Shown: positions 46,441-59,240 of the stretch, in pieces
Layout of the letters: each line of letters starts with the position of its first letter
Numbering within the stretch: the stretch's first letter is position 1
Assembly (NCBI RefSeq): GCF_029962835.1
Contig: NC_080590.1
Coordinates: 67,791,501 to 67,855,500, forward strand
Direction: 5' to 3'
DNA length: 64,000 nucleotides
From: Magnolia sinica
Lineage: Eukaryota > Streptophyta > Magnoliopsida > Magnoliales > Magnoliaceae
Position numbers and translations under genes: made by a program
The notes under the pieces: model-generated
The model's database searches: none
What the model saw: the letters and a program-made list of their open reading frames with translations, nothing else
What the model was told of the DNA's origin: nothing

Positions 46441-48195
46441 TTAACATGAAATTGCGGTTTATACCACTGATACTGAAGAATGAATCTGAGACAAGGTCTT
46501 AGAGGGGGGTGAATAGGACTTTTCAAATATTTTTCTTATTTTAAAAATCCTAATTGCCTAACTTAAACATTCATTCAGTTTAAAGCAAGTAAGACAATAT
46601 AACTCTAAAGGCTTTCAAGCCAATAGAGGATCCAATCACAAAGGCTATTGAAGATATACAAATATAACAACTAGCCTAGTGTTGTGAGCTTGTGTGTGGA
46701 ATGTGCTTCCTATCAATTAATAGCATTCATTCGATCATGTATAAGAATTTAAACATTTAAGCATATATAAGCATGATTAAACAGATGCACAAATGACAAT
46801 TCCAAACACAAGCATGTATAGTGGTTCGGCTACGTGCCTACTCCACTCCCGGCATCCACACTCAATCCCAGAGTGCATCGGATTTCACTATTAATAGTTT
46901 TAAAATAGGTTCACTAATAACCTTTACAGTCCTACACAAAGGATACCAATTTATGCTCTCTACGGAGCAAAGGTCCTACACTAAGAACCCACGTTTAGGC
47001 CCACATGTTAAGGTCCCATACAAGTCACCTCCATTTAGGCCCACCGGTCAAGGTCTCACACAAGGCACCTACGTTTAGGCCCACTGGCCAAGGTCCCACA
47101 CTAGGCATCTAAACGAGTTTGTTGATTATAAGCTCTCAGCCTCAATCCTACACGAGGATAGAGATTAAACTGTGGACTCTTAACAATGACACTTATCGGA
47201 TTGAGTCCTCTTTTGTAGCTTGTCTTGGGTTGTTTGATCTTCGCGCTCTTGAGCTTGAATCAGCTTTTCGGTGCTTCTTCGATCATGTAGCTTGAATTTT
47301 CTTATTAGTTCAGCTTCACGATCAAGAACCTTGCATAAGATGTACCTATAAAGGTGACCAAGGTAATGAGAGTTAGTTGAATCTCCTATCTAGGATAATG
47401 AGTGGATTTCTTAAGAGATTCAACCTATGGATGCTCTAGAGTATCGAAAAGACAAAAGATTTTCCTATTGGTTTGGTCTATGTACTCTAGAGAAGGCACA
47501 TGTTCATGTTCTTCATTAATAGGAGCTTTGAATGATCATAGAAGTGAGAGATCATAATGAAGAGAGCATAAAACTCGTATGGATAGAGTTTAAATATGTT
47601 AGGATAAGCTTGGGATACACTAAAGACTCTATAATGCCTTTTTCCACTAATTTTGTAAGTTTCTACAAGCTTCTTTTATAGAGAAAAAGTTCCAACGGAT
47701 AGAAAACGACTAGTTTAAGGTGTTATTGAAGCTGACTTCGATATCATCGAACTTACTTCGGTAGTACCGAATTATCAATCGGTAGTATCGAATTAAATCC
47801 TCAAGTGACTGAATGAAAATGACCCCTTTTAGTGACACCAAATTTTGTTTGTCGGTGGCAGTCGGTGTCACCGAAATATCCAGTCGGTGGTACCGTACCT
47901 TTGTAATGTTGCTAGACTGTTTTGAGCTCTTTCGGTAACACCAAAGGTATCTTTGGTGATACTGAAGGTGCTATTCGGTGGCACCTTTTTCCTACTGAAT
48001 TTTGGACAGTTTTTCCTGTTTTAATTCTTTGTCCATTTAATCATTCATCAACTTGGAACTTATTAAAGCCAAGACTAAAGGGTAGAAAATATAAACTCGG
48101 AATTGGCTTTGAATAGATGACTTAGGTAGGGTTTCCTATTTGGGTTGGGATTATCTATTTGCAAGGTCAAGATCGTAGAAGCAGTTCTTTGTCTT
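46441..48195. other. repeat-like DNA without gene
   Basis: Near 46500 the phrase TCTTAGAGGGGGGTGAATAGG, common in plant retroelement flanks, is present. From 47.7 to 48.0 kb there are alternating 'tcggtagtaccga'-like words. No paired ends seen, no credible ORF. Confidence 0.4.
46987..47106. repeat. three tandem 40-bp units
   Basis: Units 46987-47026, 47027-47066 and 47067-47106 share ACC.(A/C)CGTTTAGGCCCAC and AAGGTC(C/T)CA.AC(A/T)A with few differences. Confidence 0.85.
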
Positions 48196-48206
48196 TGTTG
48201 AGGCAT

Positions 48207-48207
<1 letters not shown>

Positions 48208-48246
<39 letters not shown>
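48208..48246. repeat. (GA)n microsatellite in LTR
   Basis: About 19 GA units close to the LTR start. Confidence 0.95.
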
Positions 48247-48249
<3 letters not shown>

Positions 48250-48289
48250 TTCTGTTGCGCGCAAAGGCATTGTGCGTTAATAGGCTAGT

Positions 48290-48480
48290 CCGCACAGTGG
48301 AAGTGGCACAGTGGAAGTCGCGTAGTGGAGTCCGCACAGTGGAAGTGGTACAGTGGAAGTCACACAGTGGAGTCCGCACAATGGAAGTCGTGCAGTGCAA
48401 ATCGCACAGTGGAGTCCGCACAATGGAAGTCGCGTAGTGGAAGTTGCACAGTGGAAGCCGCACAGTGGAGGCCGCACATT
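48290..48480. repeat. CACAGTGGAAGT array in LTR U3
   Basis: More than a dozen imperfect copies of GCACAGTGGA(AGT/GTCC)..., spacing 12-25 bp. ORFs on both strands here are artefacts of the repeat. Confidence 0.85.
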
Positions 48481-49150
48481 TGGGTCTGCATAGAGGGGAT
48501 CGATGCACAATGAATACCGCATGATGAATACGTGGCATATTCACATGTGTGAGAGGGCTATAAATACCCTATGACTCCTTTAAAGGGATCATTAGTACCA
48601 GGTTCAAGAAGAGAGGAAGAAGAGTAGGAGACTTTAAAGAGAGAGAGGTATAGTTTGCACCTATTGTGCGGAACAAGTACTGTGCGGCGCATAACGCTGT
48701 CAGTGCACAACACTGTTAGCGCACAACAGGTTGTAGCACACAACAAGCTGTAGTGCACAGTGCCCGCCAGCACACAGTGCTCGCCGGCGCACAGTGCCTG
48801 CCAGCACATAGTAGCCTCTAGCATAGTGTTCCAGTGCACAATGCTCCTGCGCGAAGTGCCGACAACACACAATATTGTTTCTCTGTTAAAGTGACATATG
48901 TGTGGTTTCTCCAGTAGTTACAGATTAAGAAAAAGCTTCAGATTTGATCAAATGAGTGATATGGATATATGTCACATTTGCTTTGTATCATGGTTCTATG
49001 AATATTCTATTTTGGAATCAAAGGAGAGAAAGAATGTAAAAGAATTTAGAACGAATAAATGTTGGGGTTATCTTCTTCATCTTCTTTTGTTAATTATTAA
49101 GTGAATAAAATTTCCAAATCAAATGCATTTGTTTCTTGTTCGAAACAAAA

Positions 49151-49168
49151 TGGCGACTCTGCTGGGGA
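49151..49168 (+). promoter_or_regulatory. primer binding site, element 2
   Basis: TGGCGACTCTGCTGGGGA, three bases after the LTR; one base different from element 1. Confidence 0.82.
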
Positions 49169-49223
49169 CATTGTATTCACTTGATATTAACTTAAGAGCT
49201 ATGTAGAGGACAATCACTATTGT

Positions 49224-49265
49224 TTGGCGTCTTTAAGGTGCCAAAATGGCGACTCTCAGTGGGAA
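49224..49265 (+). promoter_or_regulatory. leader hairpin plus second PBS-like motif, element 2
   Basis: TTTGGC and GCCAAA pair around a 10-12-base loop; directly after comes TGGCGACTCTCAGTGGGAA at 49247-49265, identical to the PBS in its first ten bases, 96 bases after it. Element 1 has the same layout. Confidence 0.55.
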
Positions 49266-49377
49266 CATCCTCCCTTTCATCTCCAAAATAGAATATTACT
49301 TCATTTAAATACTAACTTGTGTTGTTTTGTAATATGGAGGAATTTAAGAGAAAGAGAAAAGATATTACAACCAATCA

Positions 49378-51345
49378 ATGACAATCATTCAGAAGATTAC
49401 ACTCTTCTACTTCACTGCGACAGGGTTCGTCGTCGAATATGCTGATGAAAAAGCTGAATGTCACAAAAGAAGAGCAGCATCAGTTAAGCATACAGAATCA
49501 CTGGCAGTTGTTGTAGTCATAACCGCTTTGCCAGTAGCAAAGAAAGAAAGAGATGACTGGATCGTTGTTACTCGTAGAAGGACAAGGACCTGGAACACCA
49601 ATATTGCAGAAGCAAGTTCGTCACTAAGAAGGGCTAGGGGACCGATAATGCAAAATATAGCTAAGAAACATCCCGAACTCGCTCCACCAGCAATCTACCC
49701 TAGGAAAGTTGTCTTTCCTTTAGTGATACAATATTTCCCCGCCCTACCTACTAAGAACTCCCGATGGAGAAGAGAGCAAAAGGGCAAAGCTCTATTGATG
49801 AGCTCACCAGGATCCATGTCACCAATCTCCACATCCTCCTGATCAACTGGCTACCACGGGAATACGCGAAGGTCATATGAGTCCCCTCTTTCGACAACTC
49901 CTATAACATTAATACTCTTATTCGGCTTCGACTACCGCCTTGTCAGGGAATGAGGAGTCTGCTGTTTACATGGTTGGGACAAACCGAGGGTCTTCCCTAA
50001 CTACAAAGGATCGCATAACTGAAATGGCAGAGGCACAGAAAACACTAATGGAGGAATGCATAAATCTTCGGGAGGCCTTGGGAACTCTTGCGCACAATGT
50101 AGCCTGGATGATGGCACCCCCAATGACCGATAACACGAATGAATGAGAACAGACCTCAACGGGTCACAGTCGCCAAGGACTGGTCACACGGATTTGCCCC
50201 CACGATGAGAGCAGTGACACAAGAAGAAGTACAACAAGTTGTCGAAGAAGCAGTCAGGTCAAAAAAAACATGAGGGTGTAGGAAGATTCAGATACCGGAT
50301 GCCATATCTGAAAGAAATCGAAGATATTCTGTTTTCGAAAAATTTCAAGCATCATGATTTTCAGAAGTTCAACGGGGATGGATCACCGGAAGAACATCTG
50401 ATGCATTTTATTACTAGCATGGGGAATTTCTCCACAGTGCCCCAATATTACCTTTGGTTATTCGGGTCTTCTTTGACGAATAAAGTGTTCAGATGGTATT
50501 TCAGCTTAGTACATGGGTCAATAAAGACGTGGGAACAAATGTAAGACGCGTTTATGTCAAATTTCTTCTCATCAGAACGAGATATTAGTATCACAGAACT
50601 AGCTTCGGTACGACAGAGAGAAGGAGAGCTAGTGGAAAAATTTATAGACAAATGGAAGACCTTGGGGGCTTCTTGCAGGAAATTGCCAGAAGAGAAAGAG
50701 CAGGTGAAGATGTGCCTGAATTCTATGGAAATGGGAGTGGCATTTGGTCTCACCAGCGCTGACATCAGGACCTTTCGTGATTTGGCCACGAAAGCGCACG
50801 CCTTAGAATTGATGACTCGAAAAATGCCGGCGTTCAATTGTGAATTGGTTAGAAGAGGACCCCAGAAGTTGATCACGAACATGGTTGAACACGAAAAGAG
50901 AAACCAAGATGCGAGAGAATACAAAAGCCAGGATGCGAGAGAAATAAGGGGTAAAAGGATAGAAAGGAAAGAAGAGCCGAATCGCTCCAGGGGAAGGTTT
51001 TACGACAAAAAAACTCCGATCGTTAAACTCTCATGAGGGTTTTGCGTTTGAAAAGGAGGACGTCTTCCTATGATGAATTAGTTGCTAAAAGCAGGAACAA
51101 TTGAGCTGCTCACATCGAAGTGTCCCCAAGAAGCATAAAAAATGAAAGACAGAGATTTCTGTCATTATCACCGCATAGTAGGGCATCCGACAGAGAATTG
51201 TTATACATTGAAGTGTATCATACAAAGGATGATAAATAGGGGAGAGATAATAATCGGAAAAGAAAAAGAAAGAGACAGAAGAGCGACAACAAATGTACTC
51301 ACCGTGCGAGAAGACTATCAGGGAAGAACAAGAGCAAATGATTAG
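49378..51345 (+). pseudogene. gag region, element 2
   Basis: ATG 49378 (MTIIQKITLFYFTATGFV). Frame changes follow at about 49840, 49940 and 50239. Core gag 50239-51036: FQKFNGDGSPEEHLMHFITS, FRWYFSL, a stop at 50542-50544, then ELVEKFIDKWKTLGASCRKL. Zinc knuckle CHYHRIVGHPTENCYTLK at about 51160-51213. Function as in element 1; not expressible as one chain. Confidence 0.8.
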
Positions 51346-51479
51346 AAAACAATGGAAAAAGTTACAGTAACTACCTTGTGATCAGGGAGGAAGATGGCCA
51401 GCCCACCAAGTTCGAAAAGTGGAAAATCAAAGACAAAAATAGTTAAGAATCGTGCCAACAGCAGTGACGACGGCGAGAA

Positions 51480-52015
51480 AGAAAAGGGAAAGGAGACAGA
51501 AAGTGACTTATGATATTATAAGCCATTTGAAAGGCATTCTAGCTCGGTTGAGTGTCTATGATGCTCTAAAATTGTCAGAAGACTCCTGGCAGAGCCTGAT
51601 TAAAGCCCTATCTGATAAAGATATAAGATGAGTGTTACTAACTGAGATGGAGAATGAGAAGGAAGGAGATTGTATGCCAGTTATTTCCGTCTTCGACGAT
51701 GACTTGGTTTGTGATGGGGAACATAATAGGACATTGATGATAGTGGGTCACATTCGCGGTAAACAAGTAAAGCGAATAATGCTCGATAATGGGTTTGCTG
51801 TAAACTTGTTGCCATTGACGATGTTGAATGAATTAGGTTATCGATGCTCGAACCTACACCCTAGTGGAATAATGATACAAGGCTTTAATCAAGATGGACA
51901 ACGTGCACTTGGTAAGATCACAATAATGCTGAAAATAGGAGAGTTGACCACGAATGTTGTCTGCCACGTTATTAATGCAATGACGACGTATAATCTCCTT
52001 CTAGGAAGACCATAG
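51480..52015 (+). pseudogene. aspartic protease region, element 2
   Basis: IMLDNGFAVNLLPLTMLNEL, GIMIQGFNQDGQRALGK and YNLLLGRP with a stop. The catalytic D-S/T-G reads DNG here, so the enzyme should be dead even where the frame is open. Confidence 0.75.
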
Positions 52016-52439
52016 ATGCATCAGTATGGCATCATACCTTCTACCTTACACTAGTGCTTCAAATACTGCAAAAATGGAGTGCAGCACAAAGTGCTACCTG
52101 ATGCGAGACCGTACACAGAAGCTGAGGCCTTTTTCACAGACGCCAGTTATTACGATGCTTTTGCTAATAAAGAAGAAAAGAGAAATTGTCACGCTCCAAA
52201 CTCAAAAATCGGGCTCACAAAATTTTCAATTGCCGAATGCAGTGCTGACAGCCTCCGCAGTACCCCATTCTCGGCTCCCAATGTCTATACACCAAATTCT
52301 GATCCTGGAATCCTACAAGAAGGATTTTCTAATGTACATTTACTCATAATAAGCATAACCACAAGTTTACTCAAATCACAAAGGCAACATCATTATCACA
52401 TATCTACTAATATAAACATTTGAATACAATGCTGAAAGG

Positions 52440-53930
52440 GAAATACATATGTGAAAATCAAAGCTTCAGAAGTTAGCTACATGCTCCAAGCTCCAAGCTG
52501 CTGCAACCTAAAATCACCTGCACGCATCTATCGTGCATAAACTTATAGAAAGCTTAGAGAGTGGTGTAAGTGTGTGCATAAGGTAAGTGCCAAGTATTAA
52601 ATACAATGACATAATCATACAATATCGAAAATACTGGTAAGATCATGAATCATACGATATCAGAGTAAGTAGAAATAATGACAAGTCCATGAGTTAAACA
52701 ATATTAGAATACGCAATGCGGATCGACTATGTAAATGCGGAATCATACAGAGCTAAATATCAGCTGCCGACATATCAGCTGCCGAGGATGTAATGCAATA
52801 TACAATTTCTGATGAGTTCATGAATACTGTCAGCCGTATTTAGACCATATAAATGCAGAAACACAGTAACCCTAAATGTCATATGTTGTGGATGTAATGC
52901 AATATGCGGTGCGAATGGAATGACCATGCTGGAGTGTGAAGTCGGGATGATAGTACATAGTATCACATGCTATGGGGTCCATCACAAGAGACTTCTATCC
53001 AAACTAGTCCCATACCTAAATTTAGATAGTCAGACTCAACGTGGTAGACTCCTGATCTCAGGTTAGTTGTGCGCCCCAACTTAAATCGTGGCCATTGTGA
53101 AGGTACATATAATAAATAGTTATGCACCACCAACTCGAGTGGATAGTGAATGAATAAATGAATGAGTGAATATGCAACTCCTGCTCAATAAGTCCACATA
53201 TCAGTATTGTACATCTCTGGGATCATTACCAGGGTCTAGTATACTCTACATGCAATCGTCGCCCACTGACGCGGGACCATGCAAGTGAAAGAGTCCTCAC
53301 TATCCGCCTGGCTAGTAGTCAGCCAATATCTACCCGACATGTCGATAGTGGACCCATTTAGAAGTTGGTCAAACTCAGCCTAGCTATGCCCCCTACCCTC
53401 GGGCGGGTAAGGCCACACCCCCTCCCAACCGACCATGACACAGTGGGAGATGCGGCCTACTGGTATACGACCCTCATGCACTCATATATATCCACTCGGT
53501 TTCGACGTTGGGGCGTCCTCTGGTACCAAGAGGGTTTAGGGATTTTCACCCAAGGCCATTTATAGCAGCCCGATGCTAATAACATATTTCTGGTGTCCCA
53601 TCTGGCCATCCACGATATGTCTGTAGAGGCTACGGCCGTGATATCGCTAGGGTGTACAACAAACAATGCAAGATGCATAAGTCATACAATCCATTCATGC
53701 ATCAATCCTGTGTATACCGTGCGCTCATGTGAGATAACCTCCGCCTATCAGGGAGTCTCATAACAACCTGCCCAATGACATATGCAATGGTTAACCACAT
53801 CTCATAACAAACCTGTTGATGATGCGTATGGGCATGTATCATGATGCTATGCTGTCACATACTCATAATCGGTATCACTAACTGGCATCGACAATCGACC
53901 TTGATAATGTGGACATTTAACCCACATTGC
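52440..53930. other. noncoding part of the 7.3-kb insertion
   Basis: No gene. Short ORFs around 53.4-53.7 kb have no motif. Composition is like long LTR DNA. Confidence 0.45.
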
Positions 53931-54153
53931 CCCCAAGGAATGGCCCACATAGAGCCTAATATACAGTGGACCCATGGCCTCACACAAGGGCAAAATATAC
54001 AACACCACGAGCCTCACTCAAGAGCTTAATACACATCAAGATGGGCCTTTCACATGGGCTTAATATACATCACAATGGGCTCCATCGCCTGACACTCAAA
54101 TGCATCACAATAGGCCTCATCACATAGGCCACATATACATCACATTGGGCCTC
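53930..54153. repeat. degenerate ATACATCA.AATGGGCC repeats, left block
   Basis: Phrases of about 20-25 bp such as TAATATACATCACAATGGGC recur. The same repeat resumes at about 57050 on the far side of the satellite and solo LTR. Confidence 0.65.
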
Positions 54154-54210
54154 GACAATCGGCTTTGATATCTGGCCTCGAGAATCGGAATCAGCCTCGA
54201 TAATTGACCT
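54154..54210. repeat. GCCTCGACAATCGGAAT satellite, left part
   Basis: Start of the 18-19-bp array that continues at 56178; split by the solo LTR. Confidence 0.8.
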
Positions 54211-56177
54211 TATAACACCCCGGATTTTTGCCAACTTGGAGTTAGAAGTACTTAGGCAAGGGTCGATCCTAACATCTTAATTACTTCTCAAAAACTCAAT
54301 CCCAAAGTCTCAAATCCCCTTTCAACCCATTTCCTTCAAAATCTCCCATTTTCTTCAAAAATCTCACCTTTCACTACCTTATTCTTCAAATTTTTCTAAG
54401 TACTTTCATATTAGATACTAATCCTAAAGTTTAAATGATGAAGAATAATACTTAAACTAAAACTTACTGTAAATGGTAAATACGTAAATAAAATGGGCTT
54501 TTGACTATTAATCTTTTGGAATCTTATGAAATAAATAGATTATTTAGATATATTAGCTTCTCCTACCCCAAAATCATATATTGCACGTCAAATAACTCAT
54601 TCTGGTTTACAAATGAGACCTGATAATGCCTCGATGGACTCGGGGGCCCAAACGACACAATTCGGGGGGACCCGAGGTGGGTCCCGCATGTATCCAGCAC
54701 CCCCGGGGGGGGGGAGGACATCGCCCCTGGGGCGAGCCATCGCCCTAGAGGCCAGCGACCGGCAGCGGGCCCGGTCGGGTGGCATCGGGCCGGGTAGTCC
54801 GTTTTTCACAAATTTCTGCAACTTTCGTCCAACTTTGAAAAGTCATATCTCCCTCATTATAACTCCGATTTGGGTGATTCAAAAGCCAGATTGAAGCTTG
54901 ATAAGTCTAGTTTCATATAAAAATAATTAAAAAATATAATAAAATTCTTAATATAGTTAAATATAGGTCTTTGTAACAACTGTCCGAAAATCATTAGTTT
55001 GGAGAAACCTTGGTACCTCGATCTGCTAAGACTCATGAGCTGGGCATGGTGGTATGGGACACCGTGGTTGAGTTGTCGGCCTACGCTGGGGTGACGAGCC
55101 TCTTCGTAGTGACCAGTGAGCAACCCAGACTCGTAAGCCGAATACAGTGGTATGAGACACTGTATTCGAGCTGTCGGCCTACACTGATAAGGTGACGAGC
55201 CCTTTGTAGTGACCTCGAGCGTACATTAAGACTACGTAGAGGCGACGAGACCTTACGTAGCAACAAGAGTACACTAGGCCTACACTGATAAGGTGACGAG
55301 CCCTTTGCAACGACCTAGAACCGTAACATCGTATGAGATTTACTAGGATTAACGACCCTAGAATGGATCATTGTTTGGGAATTGATATAAGGGAGGTACC
55401 TTAGATTTTCAATCCTGCTGTATGAAAGGGACTAATAATAACTCGGTAATCACGCTCATTCCATCGCACTGCATGTGCCCCCGGTTGAAGAGCACAGAGG
55501 GAAGAAAGCATGCCGCGACCGTAAGATGGTGTCGCATGAGGGAGTGTAGGCGAGGGCATGCATCATGCTTACATTTCATCCTTGCATTAATAAGAGTATC
55601 TAGGAATGTCTGATATGTCCGCTTTATCATTACTGCTTGATTGAATTGATAACATGTTAACCTTTGCTTTATAGTTCCACTGAGTTGATCACTCACTCCC
55701 ATGTTATGGGATGGTGTTTTAAACACCAACTAGACTGTCTTAGTTGCAGATGGAGACCCGACTAGCGAGGTAGAGCTAGATTTTGAAAACAAGGAAGATG
55801 CTTTCTCATATATGCAGTATTCAGGTGGGTTCATATAGACCGTTCTGATCGACGGGGCTTCAGGGTTATACTTGTAGTGGACTATTACATTTTTGTCATT
55901 TTTTATTTTGAAACAATAGATGTAATTATTGACCTGGCAATGCATATATACTTTGGGGACCTATATTGATTTATAACGTTATACATATTTGAATCAGTCT
56001 TTCGCTTGCGTATTACAACTGTCCCTGGATTATGTTTTGCTGATTTGGCTTAATCTTATTCATGTTTTATACACTAATACACACAACATTTAATCATCAT
56101 TAAATATATTGCATAAGTGATGCGTTGAAACTTGGGAGTTGGACTTCTACTCGACCCCCGATTTTCAGGGCGTTACA
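54211..56177 (+). mobile_element. solo LTR (1,967 bp) inserted in the satellite
   Basis: Starts TATAACACCCCGGATTTTTG and ends GATTTTCAGGGCGTTACA. The ends are inverted (TGTAACGCCC versus TATAACACCC; the first dinucleotide TG has become TA). Perfect 5-bp target duplication GACCT at 54206-54210 and 56178-56182. Plant gypsy LTRs beginning TGTAAC.CCCCG are common. A GC-rich block lies at 54690-54790 and a partly tandem stretch of about 100-bp units (TGTCGGCCTAC, GGTGACGAGCC) at 55030-55310. No internal region, so a solo LTR. Confidence 0.85.
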
Positions 56178-56895
56178 GACCTCGACAATCGGAATCAGAA
56201 TCAGCCTCGACAATCGGAATCGGCCTCGATAATCAGCCTCAACAATCGAAATCGGCCTCAACAATCGGAATTGGCCTAGGTGATCGGCCTCGACAATCAA
56301 AATCGGCCTCGATAATCAGAATCGGCCTTGATAATTAGAATTGGCCTTGATAATCGGCCTCGACAATCGGGATCGGCCTCGACAATCGGAATCGGCCTTG
56401 ACAATCGAAATCGGTCTTGATAATCGGCTTCGACAATCAGAATCGGCCTCGACAATCGGAATCGGCCTCGATAATCAGAATCAGCCTCGATAATCGCAAT
56501 CGACCTTGGCAATCAGAATCGGCCTTGACAATCGGAATCAGTCTCGACAATTAAAATCGACCTCGATAATCGGCTTCGACAATTGGAATCAGCCTCGACA
56601 ATTGAAATCGGCCTAGGTGATCGGCCTTGACAATCAGAATTAGCCTCGATAATCAAAATTAGCCTCGGCAATCGGAATCAGCGTCGACAATCGGAATCGG
56701 CCTCGATAATTGGAATCAGCCTCGACAATCGGAATCGGCCTAGGTGATCAGCCTCGACAATCGTAATCAGCCTCGACAATTGGAATCAGCCTCGACAATC
56801 GGAATCGGCCTCGACAATCGGAATCGACCTCGACAATCGAAATCGGCGTCAATAATCGGCCTCGATAATCAGAATCAGCCTCGATTATCAGCCTA
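56178..56895. repeat. 18-19-bp satellite array, right part
   Basis: About 38 units of GCCTCGACAATCGGAATCG with C/T and A/G variants, and occasional TAGGTGATCG variants. ORFs on both strands are artefacts. Confidence 0.92.
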
Positions 56896-56934
56896 AGGCA
56901 AGGTCACAATGTGGACATTTAACCATCATTGCCC

Positions 56935-57685
56935 ATCAATGTGGACATTTAACCAACATTGCTCCCAAGTAGTGGCCCATAAAAATATCATTACATACAT
57001 TATAGTGAAATCACACATTACATCAGTCTGCACATTCATCACATTGGGCCTCACTCATGGACCTCATGTACATCATAATGGGCTGTAATACATGAGCCCT
57101 ATATATGTCAAATGGGCCGCAATATATGGGCCGAAAAATACATCTCATTGGGCCTTACTAAATGGGCCAGAAATACATCACAATGGGCCTCATCGTATGG
57201 GTCGAAAATATATCATAATGGGCCACTCATACAGGCCTAATATACATCACCATGGGCCACAACCCATGGGCCTTGATTTACATCATAATGGGCCTCAATA
57301 TACATCAAGTGGGCCGCATCAATAGCCACACCAATGGGCCTCACATACAATGAGTGGGCCGCATTAATGGGCCTTATATACACAACAGGTGGGTCCTGCT
57401 TATGGACCTCAAATACATAACATGTGGGCCCTACACATGGGTCTCATTAAATGGGCTACAAGAACATCACAATGGCCATGCCATATGGGTCAAAAATACA
57501 TCTCAATGGGTCACGACCCATGGGCCTCAGTATATCATAATGGGCTGCAACCCATGGGCCTCAAATACAATAAGTGGGCCGCACTATATGGGCCGTACCA
57601 ATGGGCCAATATAGATCAAGATGGGTCAGAACAACGGGCCTCATATACATTAAATGGGCCCATCGAAATATCATCTGGACCGCAC
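56935..57685. repeat. degenerate ATACATCA.AATGGGCC repeats, right block
   Basis: Roughly 20-25-bp phrases with ATGGGCC, TATGGGCC and ATACATCA recur more than 25 times. No gene. Confidence 0.75.
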
Positions 57686-57949
57686 CACAAATAGTAGTGG
57701 AGATAATGATTTCGCCGTTTAAACAGTTTAAAGGCCCACCATAACGTTTATTTTCCATCCAATTTGATCATACGGTCACAAAGACCTGGATCAAGGGGAA
57801 TAACTAATATCATATTAATCCAAAACTTCTGAAATCCCTAAAGGTTTCCAATGGTAGGCATTCAACTCTCCACTATTTTCTTTAGTGTGGTCCACCTGAT
57901 AGATCTGCCTCATTTTTAGTCTCAGGCCGTGAGACGAGCTTGCCAATTA

Positions 57950-58700
57950 GATGGACGGTTTGGATGAAACACATACATCAGAGGTAGGTCCCAGCAACAT
58001 ACATCAATGGTGGGTCCCACCATCTAGCCATCTGGACGATGTGGACAAGACCGATACATTGGTGGGTCCCACAGAACTTATTGACGTCAATACTAGTTAT
58101 ATAGCTGGTGCGACGTGCTCCAGCCAATCCGTCCGTAGGTGGGTCCCACATGGCGCCCACCATATACATATATATATGTGTGTGTGTGTGTGTATATATA
58201 AAATATAATATAATATAATATATTATAATATAATATTTTATATATGAAGGAGTTCAGCGTCTAGACTCCTTGGACGCTCTGGACGAATGATGTATTTATA
58301 CAATACATACACCAAGGTGGGTCCCACCCCCCCACACGTGTCACATGTGTGGGGTGGGCCACGTCTCCAAATGGGTGGACAGTTTGAATAAAAAAAAGAC
58401 CTCATGCTGGCCCACCAATCTTGCTGACGTCAATCAGCCATGGCCCCACCGTCTTAAGAACAGATGGACGGCTTGGATCTAACACACGTTTCATGATGGG
58501 CCCACAGAATTTTGCTGACGTTAATACAGCAGCTAAGGCTACTGGCCATCCAACAGATGGACGGTCCCGATATATTGTGTGCGTGGGGTGGGTCCACACG
58601 TGTGGGACCCACCAGATTTGAATAAAGGTGATATTTATGTTTTCCCTTCATTTGGGCTGGCTGGATGTCAGTAAAGTGGGCCCCACGAGTGGTTAGATCA
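57950..58700. repeat. GTGGGNCCCAC-rich DNA
   Basis: GTGGGNCCCAC occurs at 58010-58020, 58062-58072, 58139-58149, 58317-58327, 58602-58612 and 58676-58686. Longer partial repeats (GATGGACGG.TTGGAT, GACGTCAAT, CCCACAGAA) surround them. No ORF of note. Confidence 0.8.
58164..58246. repeat. TA/TG/TAATA microsatellite
   Basis: ATATAT, then (TG)8-9, then TATATA and a TAATA-type run. Confidence 0.95.
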
Positions 58701-59240
58701 GGTGGGCCACATCACACCCCTTCATAAAAAGGGAGAGAGGGAGGGATAGAGAGATGTGAGAAGGGGAGGGACCCCGCCACTATGGGCCCTCCCTATACAA
58801 TGCATACATCAAGATGGGTCCCACCATAAGTGGGCCCTTAAATCACAACATAAAATCACCCACTGTTTGTGCTCCTTCTTGGTCCCTTGGCTTCCTTAGC
58901 TTCTTGGCTTCATCTTTGATGGAAGATGATGGAGATTGAAGGGTGGAGATGAGAGATATAGGGGTAGGGAGTGGGCCACACTTGGCTCTCTCATGGAGAG
59001 CTTGGACGTTTTGCTCTCATGGGTTACTTGAGAATTGGTTTAAAAAAGAGAGAGAGAGATGTGATGTTGTAAATGGAGGGTATGGTGCTTGTTGACTTGT
59101 TGGTAAGAAAGGAATGGGATGAGTATGGGTGTTGTTGACTTTGGGTGAGAGAGGGATGGGTAGGGTGTGGGTTGTACTTGACTTGATTGATTGATGGATT
59201 GATGTGATGGGTTGTAGAGATTCTCTCAGAATTTGTAACA
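58701..59240. other. noncoding part of the 7.3-kb insertion
   Basis: GA-rich (58730-58770) and TGGGTG-rich sequence, no gene seen. The ORF at 59017-59275 on the minus strand is Pro/Ser/Thr-rich from simple sequence. Confidence 0.45.

Larger units (their letters stand above)
48196..49147 (+). repeat. 5' LTR of Tat element 2
   Basis: Starts TGTTGAGGCATAAA, ends TTGTTCGAAACA, three bases before the PBS. 952 bp, longer than element 1 LTRs because of a GA microsatellite (48208-48246), an array of about 12-25-bp CACAGTGGAAGTCGC-type units (about 48290-48480) and a GCACAACA-type array (about 48670-48860). TATAAAT at 48559-48565. Confidence 0.8.

Noticed and set aside
48159..48544. ORFs on both strands of up to 125 codons
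   Set aside because: Translations of the GA and CACAGTGG arrays.
53365..53678. Overlapping ORFs on both strands in the 7.3-kb insertion
   Set aside because: No motif, antiparallel overlap, within LTR-like DNA.
56100..56512. ORFs on both strands in the satellite
   Set aside because: 18-bp units translate into open repeats in several frames; no biological support.
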